Assembly (NCBI GenBank): GCA_041392625.1
Contig: JAWKLR010000011.1
Span: 69,401 to 133,400 of the forward strand
Length of the DNA: 64,000 nucleotides
Reading direction: 5' to 3'
DNA from: M3007 sp041392625
Lineage (GTDB): Bacteria; Bacteroidota; Bacteroidia; Chitinophagales; Saprospiraceae
In this document: positions 26,387-34,572 of the stretch, piece by piece
Position numbering within the stretch: the first letter of the stretch is position 1
Layout: each line of letters begins with the position of its first letter
Program-made: the position numbers and the translations under genes
Notes under the pieces: generated by a model
What the model was told of the DNA's origin: nothing
Seen by the model: only the letters and a program-made list of their open reading frames with translations
Database searches by the model: none

Positions 26387-28018
26387 TTATCCTTCGTTCA
26401 TGAATGGATAGCGGAAATCGGTTGGTGGCACCAGATTCTCCTTAATGGTTCGGGCTGATACCCAGCGATAGAGGTTCAGGATAGAACCGGCTTTGTCGTT
26501 GGTACCGGAAGCCCGGCCGCCACCAAAAGGCTGTTGCCCTACTACGGCACCTGTCGGCTTGTCATTGATGTAATAGTTACCCGCAGCATGACGCAACTTG
26601 GCATCAGCATTGATGATTGCCTGGCGGTCCTGACTGAAAATTGCACCAGTAAGTGCATATGGAGAACTTGTATTTACCAGGTCAAGTGTCTCTTCCCATT
26701 TTGCATCCTCGTAGACATAGATCGTCAGCACCGGACCAAAAATTTCTTCGCACATCGTCACATACCGCGGATCTTCCACCTGAAATACCGTTGGCTCAAT
26801 GAAGTAGCCTTCTTTGTTGCTGTGGTTACCGCCGGCAACCAGGTTTACACCCTTTGCAGTTTTTGCATTGTCAACGTATGCACTGATCTTGTTGTATGCC
26901 CGCTCATCGATTACGGCATTGAAGAAATTGGAGAAATCTTCAGGACTGCCCATTTTAATTTCAGCCAAATCGGCCAACATGTATTCCTTTACTGCGGGCC
27001 AGAGACTTTTGGGAATGTAGGCGCGCGAGGCAGCAGAACATTTTTGTCCCTGAAACTCAAACGCACCCCGAACCAGGGCAGTAGCCAGTTCCCGGGTTTT
27101 AGCACTTGGATGTGCCAGGACAAAGTCCTTACCACCTGTCTCCCCTACTATCCGTGGGTAAGATTTATAATTGTGGATATTTTCTCCAATGGTTTTCCAA
27201 ATAGTCTGAAATACAGCAGTGGACCCGGTAAAATGGATTCCGGCAAAATCGCGGTGCTTGAATACGACATCGCCCATGGTAGGCCCATCGACGTAAACCA
27301 GGTTAACAACACCGGCTGGAAGTCCCGCTTCTTCCAGGATTTCCATAATCACTGCAGCAGAATAAATCTGAGATTCTGCAGGTTTCCATACCGCAACATT
27401 GCCCAACATAGCCGGAGCGGTCGGCAGGTTACCCGCAATAGAAGTGAAATTGAATGGGGTAAGTGCAAACACAAACCCTTCAAGCGGACGCCAGTCGAGG
27501 CGGTTCCAGGTAGTTGGTGTACTGAGCGGTTGCTGCTTGTACATTTCCTGCATATAATGTGCGTTGTAACGCCAGAAGTCGGCAAGTTCGCACACAGCAT
27601 CAATTTCCGATTGGAAGGGGCTTTTTGATTGGCAAAGCATGGTTGCCGCATTCATTTTCGCACGGTACGGTCCGGCAAGCAGATCGGCTGCTTTCAAGAA
27701 AATTGCCGCACGGTCTTGCCAGGGCATTGCTTCCCATGCCGGCTTCGCTTCCAATGCTGCTTCAATCGCCGCATGCACATGTTGTGCTGTACCGCGTGAA
27801 TAGTAACCAAGTGTGTGGTCAAGCTCGTGTGGTGGGTGCATGGCCACTTTTTCATCGGTGTATACCTTCTTCCCACCAATGTACATGGGTACATCCATGG
27901 TTTCGGTTTTGAGAGCGGCCAGTGCGGTTTTGAGGGATGTCCGCTCGGAGGAGCCGGGAGCGTAATTCAGGATGGGTTCATTAACAGGATAGGGTACGGT
28001 AAAAATAGCGTCCGTCAT
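26387..28018 (-). CDS. pruA: 1-pyrroline-5-carboxylate dehydrogenase
   Basis: 543 residues, the length of the stand-alone eukaryote/Bacteroidota-type enzyme (RocA/PruA). It oxidises glutamate semialdehyde (P5C) to glutamate with NAD+. It shows the aldehyde dehydrogenase motifs GSTAVFQTIW, the catalytic Glu in GETGGKDFVLAHPS and the catalytic Cys in FQGQKCSAASRAY, plus the final PFGGGRASGTNDKAG. Proline dehydrogenase is not in the window. Confidence 0.96.
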   Translation of the reverse strand: MTDAIFTVPYPVNEPILNYAPGSSERTSLKTALAALKTETMDVPMYIGGKKVYTDEKVAMHPPHELDHTLGYYSRGTAQHVHAAIEAALEAKPAWEAMPWQDRAAIFLKAADLLAGPYRAKMNAATMLCQSKSPFQSEIDAVCELADFWRYNAHYMQEMYKQQPLSTPTTWNRLDWRPLEGFVFALTPFNFTSIAGNLPTAPAMLGNVAVWKPAESQIYSAAVIMEILEEAGLPAGVVNLVYVDGPTMGDVVFKHRDFAGIHFTGSTAVFQTIWKTIGENIHNYKSYPRIVGETGGKDFVLAHPSAKTRELATALVRGAFEFQGQKCSAASRAYIPKSLWPAVKEYMLADLAEIKMGSPEDFSNFFNAVIDERAYNKISAYVDNAKTAKGVNLVAGGNHSNKEGYFIEPTVFQVEDPRYVTMCEEIFGPVLTIYVYEDAKWEETLDLVNTSSPYALTGAIFSQDRQAIINADAKLRHAAGNYYINDKPTGAVVGQQPFGGGRASGTNDKAGSILNLYRWVSARTIKENLVPPTDFRYPFMNEG

Positions 28019-28104
28019 TGTTGGTATTTTATTTAGTCTGGTAGATATGGAATTGGTTAAGGAGGGCTATGATAAAACAAAAAAGGCAGGCCAAGGTTCG
28101 GGCC

Positions 28105-28596
28105 TCACCCTTCTCTGTTTTTTCGAATTTCATCAAGAGGTGGAATGACCATTGGCTTGGGAACAAACGGGCTGGCATCACCGCCGCCTACAATAATTTC
28201 CCGCACAATGGTGCTGCTGATATGGGAAAACTCAGGTTGGGAAATCAAAAAAACCGTTTCAATCCCGCCGCCTACGATATGGTTGAGTTGGGAAATGGTT
28301 TTTTCATAATCAAAATCAGATCCATTGCGGAGTCCCCGAAGTAAATAACGCGCACCTATTCGCTGACAGTAATGGGCTGTGAGGTTTTCAAAATGCCCCA
28401 CCTCAACTTTGGGTTCGTGCGCAAATACCTGTTGCAACCATTCAAGTCGCTGCTCCAGGCTAAAGAGGTAGCGTTTGCTGTTGTTGATGCCAACGGCTAC
28501 AATGATTTTATCGAACAGCGGAAGTGCCCGCTCCACCAGGTCTGTGTGGCCTGTAGTGATGGGATCAAATGAACCAGGGAATACCGCAATTTTCAT
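28105..28596 (-). CDS. coaD: Phosphopantetheine adenylyltransferase
   Basis: 163 residues from the ATG at 28596; a longer frame upstream has no homology character. It joins ATP and 4'-phosphopantetheine to dephospho-CoA, the penultimate step of CoA synthesis. The nucleotidyltransferase motif T14-T-G-H17 in GSFDPITTGHTDL and the ISSTIVR motif near residue 128 are both present. The spacing to pruA is 86 bases, so it may lead a coaD-pruA-queA operon. Confidence 0.96.
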   Translation of the reverse strand: MKIAVFPGSFDPITTGHTDLVERALPLFDKIIVAVGINNSKRYLFSLEQRLEWLQQVFAHEPKVEVGHFENLTAHYCQRIGARYLLRGLRNGSDFDYEKTISQLNHIVGGGIETVFLISQPEFSHISSTIVREIIVGGGDASPFVPKPMVIPPLDEIRKNREG

Positions 28597-28661
28597 AAGC
28601 AAGGTTTGGTTGCCGCGAAGTTCCGCATTTTCGGGCAGCCTGCAAAATGAAACCACCGTAG

Positions 28662-28681
28662 AGACGCGATGCTTCGCGTCT
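28662..28681. repeat. Small GC inverted repeat upstream of coaD
   Basis: AGACGCGA, TGCT loop, TCGCGTCT: an 8-bp perfect stem inside CCGTAGAGACGCG. The 11-mer CCGTAGAGACG recurs at about 57759-57769 without the partner arm. This resembles dispersed REP-like elements; only these two occurrences were noticed. Confidence 0.5.
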
Positions 28682-28824
28682 AACCCAGTTATGCAGTAAA
28701 AACAGTTAGAAATAAAAGTACAACTAAGAAAAACATAAGAAAGAGAAAAACAAGATGAATTGCCTAACCCTGTACATACCATTCTGCCCAATTAACCGAA
28801 TTGGGAGAAATAGGCCAATTGGGT

Positions 28825-28872
28825 AAAAAACGAATGGCATTGACACAGTATATCCTGTGCCAATGCCATTCC
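28825..28872 (-). terminator. Intrinsic terminator for the 28889-29305 gene
   Basis: On the minus strand GGAATGGCATTGGCACAG, loop, CTGTGTCAATGCCATTC is followed by GTTTTTT. It is a 17-bp stem with one mismatch and begins 17 bases after the stop codon. Confidence 0.9.
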
Positions 28873-28888
28873 ATATCCTAAACTTCTT

Positions 28889-29305
28889 TTACAGGTCTCC
28901 GCCAAATTTCTTTACAAGCCAGATAATGAGGCATACAGTACCGGCAGTCCACAACAGGTATGAGAGATACCAGAGAAATCCTCCTGTAAATACAGAAAGT
29001 ACGGAAATCAGGATCGCACCACCCCAACCAAAGATCCAGAACCACATCCACTTATCAACAGGATCGTTAAAGTCAACGCTGTTGCCGGATTTTCCAAGGA
29101 TCTTATTGATCTTCTTCATTTTTTTGGCAAGCTTCTTTTCCATTTTAGCCATCTTGGCTTCACTGAAAAGTTTCTTTTCTTTTTTCACTTCGCTGCGTTC
29201 GATGGCAGCTTGGGGAGCTTCAGTGCTTGCAACAGCAGCCTGGGACGCTACCGGAGCCAGCAATGCAAAGGATAAAACAGCAAGGAAGAGTTTAAATGCT
29301 TTCAT
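28889..29305 (-). CDS. Small exported membrane protein, Lys-rich, unknown function
   Basis: 138 residues from ATG 29305, chosen for its signal peptide (MKAFKLFLAVLSFALLAPVASQA) and the promoter just upstream. The mature part begins with a strongly basic helix (KMAKMEKKLAKKMKKINKIL), then has two membrane segments in the last 55 residues (FWIFGWGGAILISVLSVF and LWYLSYLLWTAGTVCLIIWL). I do not recognise a family. Its layout (signal peptide, Lys-rich helix, two hydrophobic segments) parallels the divergent YqaE-like gene next door. Confidence 0.75.
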   Translation of the reverse strand: MKAFKLFLAVLSFALLAPVASQAAVASTEAPQAAIERSEVKKEKKLFSEAKMAKMEKKLAKKMKKINKILGKSGNSVDFNDPVDKWMWFWIFGWGGAILISVLSVFTGGFLWYLSYLLWTAGTVCLIIWLVKKFGGDL

Positions 29306-29347
29306 AATTCGTATCGGTATGTTTTGGTTAAAAAATAGAATAATGAG

Positions 29348-29377
29348 CAAATATAGCCAAGTACACGAAACCTACAA
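29348..29377 (-). promoter_or_regulatory. Bacteroidota-type promoter for the 28889-29305 gene
   Basis: On the minus strand TTG (29377-29375), 19 bases, then TATATTTG (29355-29348). It predicts a leader of about 35 bases before the ATG at 29305. Confidence 0.65.
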
Positions 29378-29520
29378 GGGTACTAGTACAAAAATACCAG
29401 ATCGGCACTTACACAATTGGATTTAGTGTTTTTAATATTGACCGGAGTGCCTGTTGTCTCAACAATAAACACCCAAAATGAAAATTTAACCTTTTAGTAA
29501 ATGAAATTATGATTTGTTTT

Positions 29521-29551
29521 TTTGGAAAAAAAAGTCAATCACATACCTTTA
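29521..29551 (+). promoter_or_regulatory. Bacteroidota-type promoter for the YqaE-like gene
   Basis: TTTG at 29521-29524, exactly 19 bases, then TACCTTTA at 29544-29551 (one mismatch to TAnnTTTG). Start point near 29558, about 78 bases before the ATG at 29636. This argues against the upstream in-frame ATG at 29522. Confidence 0.65.
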
Positions 29552-29635
29552 CGATGGAACTACTGCCCAGTCTGTTGTTCTGAGCGCTGGCCGAAAAGCT
29601 CTGAAAGAGTAGGCATTAACCAAAAAAATGTCTTT

Positions 29636-30112
29636 ATGAAACAATTTTCCTCAACAATCATTTGCTTGTTGCTCTTTGTAGTAGGCCTGCGTGCCGAGGT
29701 AAGCCTGAAAGGGGTTCCTGTGAGCAACTTCGCTGAGTCGACCGAGATCAGCGCAATTGACCCTGCTTTGATGGATATGGGCCTCGAGCAATTCCTCGAC
29801 CTCACTCCTGCAAAGTTTAAAGCCATGACTGGCAAAAAAATGGGTGTAAAAAATGCCATGGCTCTCAAGGTTGCGCAAAAACGCGTGAAAAAAGACCTGA
29901 AGAAAAACGGCTACATGGGTGCTGCTGACACTGGCGATATCTCAAAAGGTGTTTACATCCTGCTCGCAATTCTGGGTCTTGCCTGGGTTGCTATGGGAAT
30001 TTTCTCCGACTGGAGTGGTTCCGATTGGCTTGTTAACCTGCTTTTGACTGTTCTTTGCTGGTTGCCTGGACTCATCCACGCATTAGTGAAAATGGACGAC
30101 TACTACGGTTAA
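29636..30112 (+). CDS. YqaE/Pmp3-family membrane protein with N-terminal extension
   Basis: 158 residues. A signal peptide (MKQFSSTIICLLLFVVGLRA) is followed by about 80 residues with a basic helix (LTPAKFKAMTGKKMG...KRVKKDLKK). Then comes a C-terminal YqaE/Pmp3 domain of two hydrophobic segments ending LLLTVLCWLPGLIHALVKM, the family signature. Pmp3 proteins are about 55 residues and are linked to membrane potential and salt stress in other organisms; the extension seen here is common in Bacteroidota. The start is set by the promoter and signal peptide. Confidence 0.85.
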   Translation: MKQFSSTIICLLLFVVGLRAEVSLKGVPVSNFAESTEISAIDPALMDMGLEQFLDLTPAKFKAMTGKKMGVKNAMALKVAQKRVKKDLKKNGYMGAADTGDISKGVYILLAILGLAWVAMGIFSDWSGSDWLVNLLLTVLCWLPGLIHALVKMDDYYG

Positions 30113-30168
30113 TTCCATGAGCATCTGGTACGAATTGCATAGATTGCATTCGCCCATGTGCTTTTTAT

Positions 30169-30220
30169 AAAAAAGAGTCATCCCGATTTTCTCTCTGAAA
30201 ATTTGGATGACTCTTTTTTT
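30169..30220. terminator. Intrinsic terminator after the YqaE-like gene
   Basis: AAAAAGAGTCATCC and GGATGACTCTTTTTTT pair, with an inner GATTTTC/GAAAAT stem. Long A and T tracts on each side make it work in both directions. Confidence 0.92.
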
Positions 30221-30291
30221 ATCCAACACCTGTAGTTTCCAGAACAGAAGTTTTCTAATCTTACTGTCCAACACCACCTAGTATTTTACAC

Positions 30292-30594
30292 ATGCGTATC
30301 CGCAAAATTCTGGAATGGGCCTGGCTGATTATCCTGGTTTTTGGCCCGATTGTAGCCCTGCTCCTGCCGAAGGACTACTTCAACGAAGGTGAGGCTCTCT
30401 GCCCTTCCATGCGCTTTTTCAACATTGAATGTTATGGCTGTGGAATGACCCGTGCCATGCAGCACCTCAGTCACCTCGATTTTGAAAGTGCGGCGTATTA
30501 CAACCCGCTTTCATTCATCGTAGCGCCTATACTAGCCTTTCTTTGGGTGAAATGGTTGCGCTTTATGCTCAAGCTGTTGATCCTGAAAAAATAA
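30292..30594 (+). CDS. DUF2752 membrane protein
   Basis: 100 residues with two membrane segments (about 9-25 and 70-95). Between them lies the DUF2752 motif IECYGCGMTRAMQHL, with CxGCGxTRA fully conserved, and the final YYNPLSFIVAP. The function of DUF2752 is unknown. It is convergent with the minus-strand respiratory cluster and 31 bases from it. Confidence 0.85.
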   Translation: MRIRKILEWAWLIILVFGPIVALLLPKDYFNEGEALCPSMRFFNIECYGCGMTRAMQHLSHLDFESAAYYNPLSFIVAPILAFLWVKWLRFMLKLLILKK

Positions 30595-30625
30595 GCGCAC
30601 CGTTTCAGCAGAAGCCCTGTTCAAA

Positions 30626-30871
30626 TCAGGCGTTTGCTTCTTTTTTACGGTTGCGGTACCACCAAATTCCAATGCTCAACACCAACAAGTAGGGCATAGC
30701 CAGAATATACAGGATTCCGGTGTTCAGTCCGCGCCCTGCGGTTCCACCGTTTGCCAAATTCGACTCTGCTGACATTCTACACATGGGACACTGCGCAAGC
30801 ACGTCCGAAGGAATGAGCACGACCAGGATCAAAACAAGGGCAAAACCAAGAATCAGTTTACTGTATTTCAT
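30626..30871 (-). CDS. Small CPMC membrane protein at end of cox cluster
   Basis: 81 residues. The signal peptide ends in DVLA, exposing QCPMC as the mature N-terminus. A Gly-rich linker (NLANGGTAGRGLNTGI) and one membrane helix (LYILAMPYLLVLSIGIWWY) with a basic tail follow. The CxxC at the start of the mature protein, its size and its place after the oxidase assembly genes suggest a role in oxidase biogenesis, perhaps metal or thiol handling; this is inference. I know no named function. Confidence 0.75.
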   Translation of the reverse strand: MKYSKLILGFALVLILVVLIPSDVLAQCPMCRMSAESNLANGGTAGRGLNTGILYILAMPYLLVLSIGIWWYRNRKKEANA

Positions 30872-30991
30872 GTTTACATTTTTTCTAAAACGTATCTCTG
30901 ATGCAAAAATGCGGCTTTTCCCGCAGGACTCCTATATATCGGATCAGGAATCTTACAATCAAAACCGCATATTTGATTTTTAACCACGTGC

Positions 30992-31528
30992 CTAGTAATA
31001 GGGCTTAAGCATCAGGTAGCAAATAGGGCCGGTAACAGCCACATAGAGCCACAGTGGGAATACCCAACGCGCCATCCTTCGGTGTTGCTCAAACTGACCG
31101 GTGTAGGCCCGGATGAAGGTAAAAAAGATGAACGGTAAAATAAGCGCGGCAAGCACCACGTGTGAAATCAACAGGATAAAATACACCACCCGAATGGTAC
31201 CTTCTCCTCCAAACCGTGTTTCAGGCGTTGTGAAGTGGTAAAGTACATATGAGAGCAGAAATAACCCCGAAGTCAGCATTGCAGTATAGATGGCTTTTCG
31301 GTGCCCCTCTACATTTTTCTGTTTAATTTGATAAAATGCAAACAGCAAAATAACTGCTGTAAGCGCATTCAAACTAGCGTGCACCGGGGGTAAAAAACTA
31401 AAGTCGATGCCCAAATCAATTTTTACGCGGCGCATCAGGCCTACCAGCAATAAAACCACGGCAGATACGGCATAAGCCCATCGATTCAGTTTTTTGGCTA
31501 AGTCCAGGTTTGCTTGTTCAGTTGACAT
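30992..31528 (-). CDS. DUF420 protein, CtaM-like oxidase assembly factor
   Basis: 178 residues, four to five membrane helices with conserved His residues in SFLPPVHASLNAL and ISHVVLAALILPF. DUF420 includes CtaM of Bacillus and Staphylococcus, needed for maturation of heme-copper oxidases. Its location downstream of the cox genes fits. It follows the SCO-like gene by 97 bases. Confidence 0.85.
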   Translation of the reverse strand: MSTEQANLDLAKKLNRWAYAVSAVVLLLVGLMRRVKIDLGIDFSFLPPVHASLNALTAVILLFAFYQIKQKNVEGHRKAIYTAMLTSGLFLLSYVLYHFTTPETRFGGEGTIRVVYFILLISHVVLAALILPFIFFTFIRAYTGQFEQHRRMARWVFPLWLYVAVTGPICYLMLKPYY

Positions 31529-31625
31529 ATTAAAGATAAATTTGAAAGGGTACCGAAGGCAAGGGAGGCCAAATCAATACCCATACTAAGGGGAAATTGT
31601 TGTTTGTTTTTGCTTAAGTCTGCTC

Positions 31626-32252
31626 CTATTCCGGAGGGGGCAACAAAATGGCAATGTGTTCGACCATACGGCCAATTTCTTTATCATCAAGCGCATTGTA
31701 AAACCTGCGTATGGTTCCTGTGGTATCACACAATGCATAGAACTGGTCCGTTGGGCGAATGCCTTCATCCTTGCAATACTTATCGTAGCCATTGTTCAGG
31801 ATGGTGCTCCAGGAACCCAAAGCCCCGTGCTGAACCCAGGTAGCGTAGTCGATGCTGGGCAAGGTTTGAATGTGGGATTTGAAGGCAGCAGTTCCCTGAC
31901 GTTTGATCACTACAAACCGGAAGTAAGGGTTCTCACCAAACTGTTCAAAGAGGCGTTGTCCGGTATTCAGGATAAACCGATTTTCTTCTGTGAGGTCCGG
32001 GTTTTCGCCAAAGTTGTGTATTACACATACTTTCTCTCCTACCCGATTGATTCTGTCGTTCCCGGGAAACACCATGTGTACAGCCCGGATTTTTCCATAA
32101 TCTCTCAGTTCGGCCAGGGCTTCTTTCCGCCATTCAACGCCGCCTTTGAGATAATACCAGGATCCAAGTGGGAACCCAACAAGGAGAATTAAGAGCGCTA
32201 CAACTACGAAAATACGCCGCTGTGGGCTCGGTTTATCAGTAGATTTTTCCAT
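31626..32252 (-). CDS. SCO-like thioredoxin-fold protein lacking the CxxxC copper motif
   Basis: 208 residues. One N-terminal membrane anchor (about 14-33) is followed by a thioredoxin-like fold. The C-terminal part (QFYALCDTTGTIRRFYNALDDKEIGRMVEHIAILL) follows the SCO1/SenC pattern of an F-x-LVDxxGxIRGxYDG segment before a D/E-rich helix, and the gene occupies the usual SCO position after subunit IV. But the copper-binding CxxxC is absent: the equivalent strand reads KVCVIHNFGENPDLT, with a single Cys. It is therefore either a divergent SCO with another job or a thioredoxin-like relative. It is separated from the cox genes upstream by a terminator. Confidence 0.65.
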   Translation of the reverse strand: MEKSTDKPSPQRRIFVVVALLILLVGFPLGSWYYLKGGVEWRKEALAELRDYGKIRAVHMVFPGNDRINRVGEKVCVIHNFGENPDLTEENRFILNTGQRLFEQFGENPYFRFVVIKRQGTAAFKSHIQTLPSIDYATWVQHGALGSWSTILNNGYDKYCKDEGIRPTDQFYALCDTTGTIRRFYNALDDKEIGRMVEHIAILLPPPE

Positions 32253-32341
32253 GATTTAAATGCTTGGATAATTTCTGTTGAAATATGGCTGCATCCCATT
32301 CAAAGAGAACAAGGTGGGTATGCAGGTTCGATTGTAAAAAC

Positions 32342-32375
32342 AAAAAAGGCGAGGCTTTGTTGCCTCGCCTTTTTA
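32342..32375. terminator. Intrinsic terminator inside the cox cluster
   Basis: AAAAAGGCGAGGC, six-base loop, GCCTCGCCTTTTT. It is perfect and works in both directions. It ends the act-cox transcript after subunit IV, so the SCO-like, DUF420 and CPMC genes must rely on read-through or a separate promoter. Confidence 0.92.
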
Positions 32376-32462
32376 TTGAAACGAAAAGGACCACGCCATA
32401 AAGCGTTAATTCTTCGAATCAGTATTTAGCAAACCAAGTAGAGGCGCACCTCTCTTTTGGGT

Positions 32463-32909
32463 TTAGCCTTTATCACTTCCGTAAACAGGTGCTCCTGGAA
32501 TAAAGTAGGAACCTTGTTTGTTATCGCCTGAAGCAGGCTTCACGATCTCTTCGTTTTTCTGTTTGATCAGTTCACGACGAGCGCCCCAGGATCCACCTTC
32601 CTGGAAGAAGGCGATGATTGCCCAAACCAACAGCAGTGTTGGCAGCAAAACGCTCAGCATAAGGCCACGTACCTCATGAGCCATGTGCATGAAAAAGAAG
32701 ATGATGAAGTATGCTTTGTACAGCGAAAAGGAGATCATGAGGAGCATGTACATGTAGTGTCCGAAGCCGTGCGTAAAACGAACACCTTCAATGAGGTGTC
32801 CTTTAGCCAACAAGGCAATGAGTACCTCTACGATGGTAATTACTCCCAAAAGCATCAGTCCTTTAAAAACCAGTGCTTTTTGTTCTTCATATGTCTGATG
32901 TCCAGCCAT
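32463..32909 (-). CDS. ctaF: Cytochrome c oxidase subunit IV family protein
   Basis: 148 residues from ATG 32909 (MAGHQTYEEQKALV). A longer frame to 32996 would run through the stop region of subunit III and is rejected. It has three membrane helices, with the family feature AYFIIFFFMHMAHEVRGL in the third. It is a small accessory subunit of the aa3/caa3 oxidase. The last 35 residues are polar. Confidence 0.85.
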   Translation of the reverse strand: MAGHQTYEEQKALVFKGLMLLGVITIVEVLIALLAKGHLIEGVRFTHGFGHYMYMLLMISFSLYKAYFIIFFFMHMAHEVRGLMLSVLLPTLLLVWAIIAFFQEGGSWGARRELIKQKNEEIVKPASGDNKQGSYFIPGAPVYGSDKG

Positions 32910-32955
32910 TTTATTCGAATTTGATATTTTTCTTAATTGCAGTAAAGGGGTGAAA

Positions 32956-33825
32956 TTAGAGCAGGTAGAATACCAGGAATACAAATACCCAGACAAGGTC
33001 TACAAAGTGCCAGTACAAGCCGATCTTTTCAACCATCTCATATCCATTCTTACGAGCGGCATATACTCCACCCGCAGCATTGATTGCAATGATCGAAAGG
33101 AACAACACCCCGGAGAATACGTGGAAACCGTGGAAGCCTGTAATAAAGAAGAACAGGGCACCAAACTGTTTCGGACCAAAAGCGGCCTGCATTGTTTGGC
33201 CGGCATCCGGACCAGAGGTGTATTTTACCATTGGCACATCAAACTCTCCACCGTGCTTATGCAACAGGTAGTTATCACCCTGAGCAAAAGTTTTGGCAGC
33301 ACCATCTTCGCCGACAGCCTCAGAGCCATCTGCATTCAGATACACGCCATCAGCAAGGTGACGGCCAAAAGGATTCACATCCAGAGTCATGTTTTCTTTT
33401 ACGATCAGCGTTGTCCATTCATAAGCCTGGCAACCAAGGAAGGTAGCTCCACCCAAAATGGTAAGGAACATCCAGAAAACAACTCCTTTTTGATTTTCTC
33501 TATGGCCTTCCTGTACCGCACGCACCATGGTCACCGAACTAAAGATCAGGACGAAGGTCATTACTGTAACAAAGATCAGCGGCCAGTGGCCCGTTACAAA
33601 CGGGAAGGACGCAAATACGAAATCAGGTTCAGGCCAGGTAGGCATGCTGAAACGCAACGCACCGTATGCGATCAGGAATCCGGCAAATGTGAATGCATCG
33701 GATACCAGGAAGTACCACATCATCAATTTGCCATAACTCGCCTTAAAGGGCTCGTTAGCACCATCCCACATGGGGGTATCTGGTTCGTGCGTATCGTGTC
33801 CGTGGGCTACAGAAGTATCTGCCAT
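32956..33825 (-). CDS. ctaE: Cytochrome c oxidase subunit III (first copy)
   Basis: 289 residues. Heme-copper oxidase subunit III fold, with KLMMWYFLVSDAFTFAGFLIAYG at the start and GFHGFHVFSGVLFL plus YWHFVDLVWVFVFLVFYLL at the end. An unusual soluble insertion of about 60 residues (about 150-210, with DGSEAVGEDGAAKTF) separates helices 4 and 5. A second, shorter subunit III follows. Confidence 0.92.
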   Translation of the reverse strand: MADTSVAHGHDTHEPDTPMWDGANEPFKASYGKLMMWYFLVSDAFTFAGFLIAYGALRFSMPTWPEPDFVFASFPFVTGHWPLIFVTVMTFVLIFSSVTMVRAVQEGHRENQKGVVFWMFLTILGGATFLGCQAYEWTTLIVKENMTLDVNPFGRHLADGVYLNADGSEAVGEDGAAKTFAQGDNYLLHKHGGEFDVPMVKYTSGPDAGQTMQAAFGPKQFGALFFFITGFHGFHVFSGVLFLSIIAINAAGGVYAARKNGYEMVEKIGLYWHFVDLVWVFVFLVFYLL

Positions 33826-33965
33826 AAAACGTTCAATTAAAAATAGAATTAGAGTCTTAGAATCAAACTAAAAAAACCGAAGTGTCAACTGCGACCTTAT
33901 TAGCTTGAATAATGTTCTTTCGTTTTGTTGTGAGCGTGTGGCCCTTCATTCAGGGCTACGTTACT

Positions 33966-34541
33966 CTATGATTGGATTACAAAAAATATCATCAGGTAAA
34001 CCCAAAGGATATCTACAAAATGCCAGTAGTGTACCACCAGGCTAAAACGCTCACGCCGCCGATCTGTGTTCTTGTACGGCAGGTGAAACGCAAAAACCAA
34101 TGCAACAATCAGGGCTACAACTCCACCCAATACGTGGGCCGCATGGATTCCTGATATTACATACACAAAGGAAGTGGACGGATTGGTTGTGAACGTAGCA
34201 CCAATGCTATTGAGCGCTTCCCAACCCTGGTATTGTAATACAACAAAAGCCAATCCCAACACAAACGTAGTCAGCAACAAGCCTTTGTACATTTTTTCAT
34301 TGCCCTCTTTGAATGCTTTGTAAGAAAGGTGAATGGTCAAACTGCTCACCAAAATAACAAGGGTGTTCAAAAAGAAAATATCCGGCAACTTGAATTCATA
34401 CCAATTGCCTGCTGACCGCCGTACCACATAGGCAGAGGTCAAGGCTCCGAACATCATGATGATGCCGGCGATACCTACCCACAAAGCCAACTTCAGTGGG
34501 TGTATCTTACTTTGATTGTATTCAGACGTTACAGAACGCAT
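33966..34541 (-). CDS. Cytochrome c oxidase subunit III (second copy)
   Basis: 191 residues, five membrane helices. KLALWVGIAGIIMMFGALTSAYVVRR at the N-terminus and GIHAAHVLGGVVALI plus YWHFVDILWVYLMIFFV at the C-terminus mark subunit III. Two subunit III genes side by side are usual in Bacteroidota caa3-like clusters; the two may form one split or heterodimeric subunit III (inference). Confidence 0.9.
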   Translation of the reverse strand: MRSVTSEYNQSKIHPLKLALWVGIAGIIMMFGALTSAYVVRRSAGNWYEFKLPDIFFLNTLVILVSSLTIHLSYKAFKEGNEKMYKGLLLTTFVLGLAFVVLQYQGWEALNSIGATFTTNPSTSFVYVISGIHAAHVLGGVVALIVALVFAFHLPYKNTDRRRERFSLVVHYWHFVDILWVYLMIFFVIQS

Positions 34542-34572
34542 TTGTATATTTTTTGCCCAATGGGCTTATTTT

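Noticed and set aside
26534..27628. Plus-strand frame of 364 codons inside pruA
   Set aside because: Antisense of a clear PruA gene with all catalytic motifs; no coherent protein features.
28597..28791. N-terminal extension of coaD
   Set aside because: It crosses the GC hairpin and gives a Cys/Ser-rich sequence without homology; CoaD starts at MKIAVFPGSFDP.
32950..33840. Plus-strand frame of 296 codons opposite subunit III
   Set aside because: Antisense of an intact oxidase subunit; Lys/Thr/His-rich nonsense without domain logic.
33941..33956. GCCCT/AGGGC hairpin between the two subunit III genes
   Set aside because: Short 5-bp stem with no U-run on the coding strand; not convincing as a terminator.
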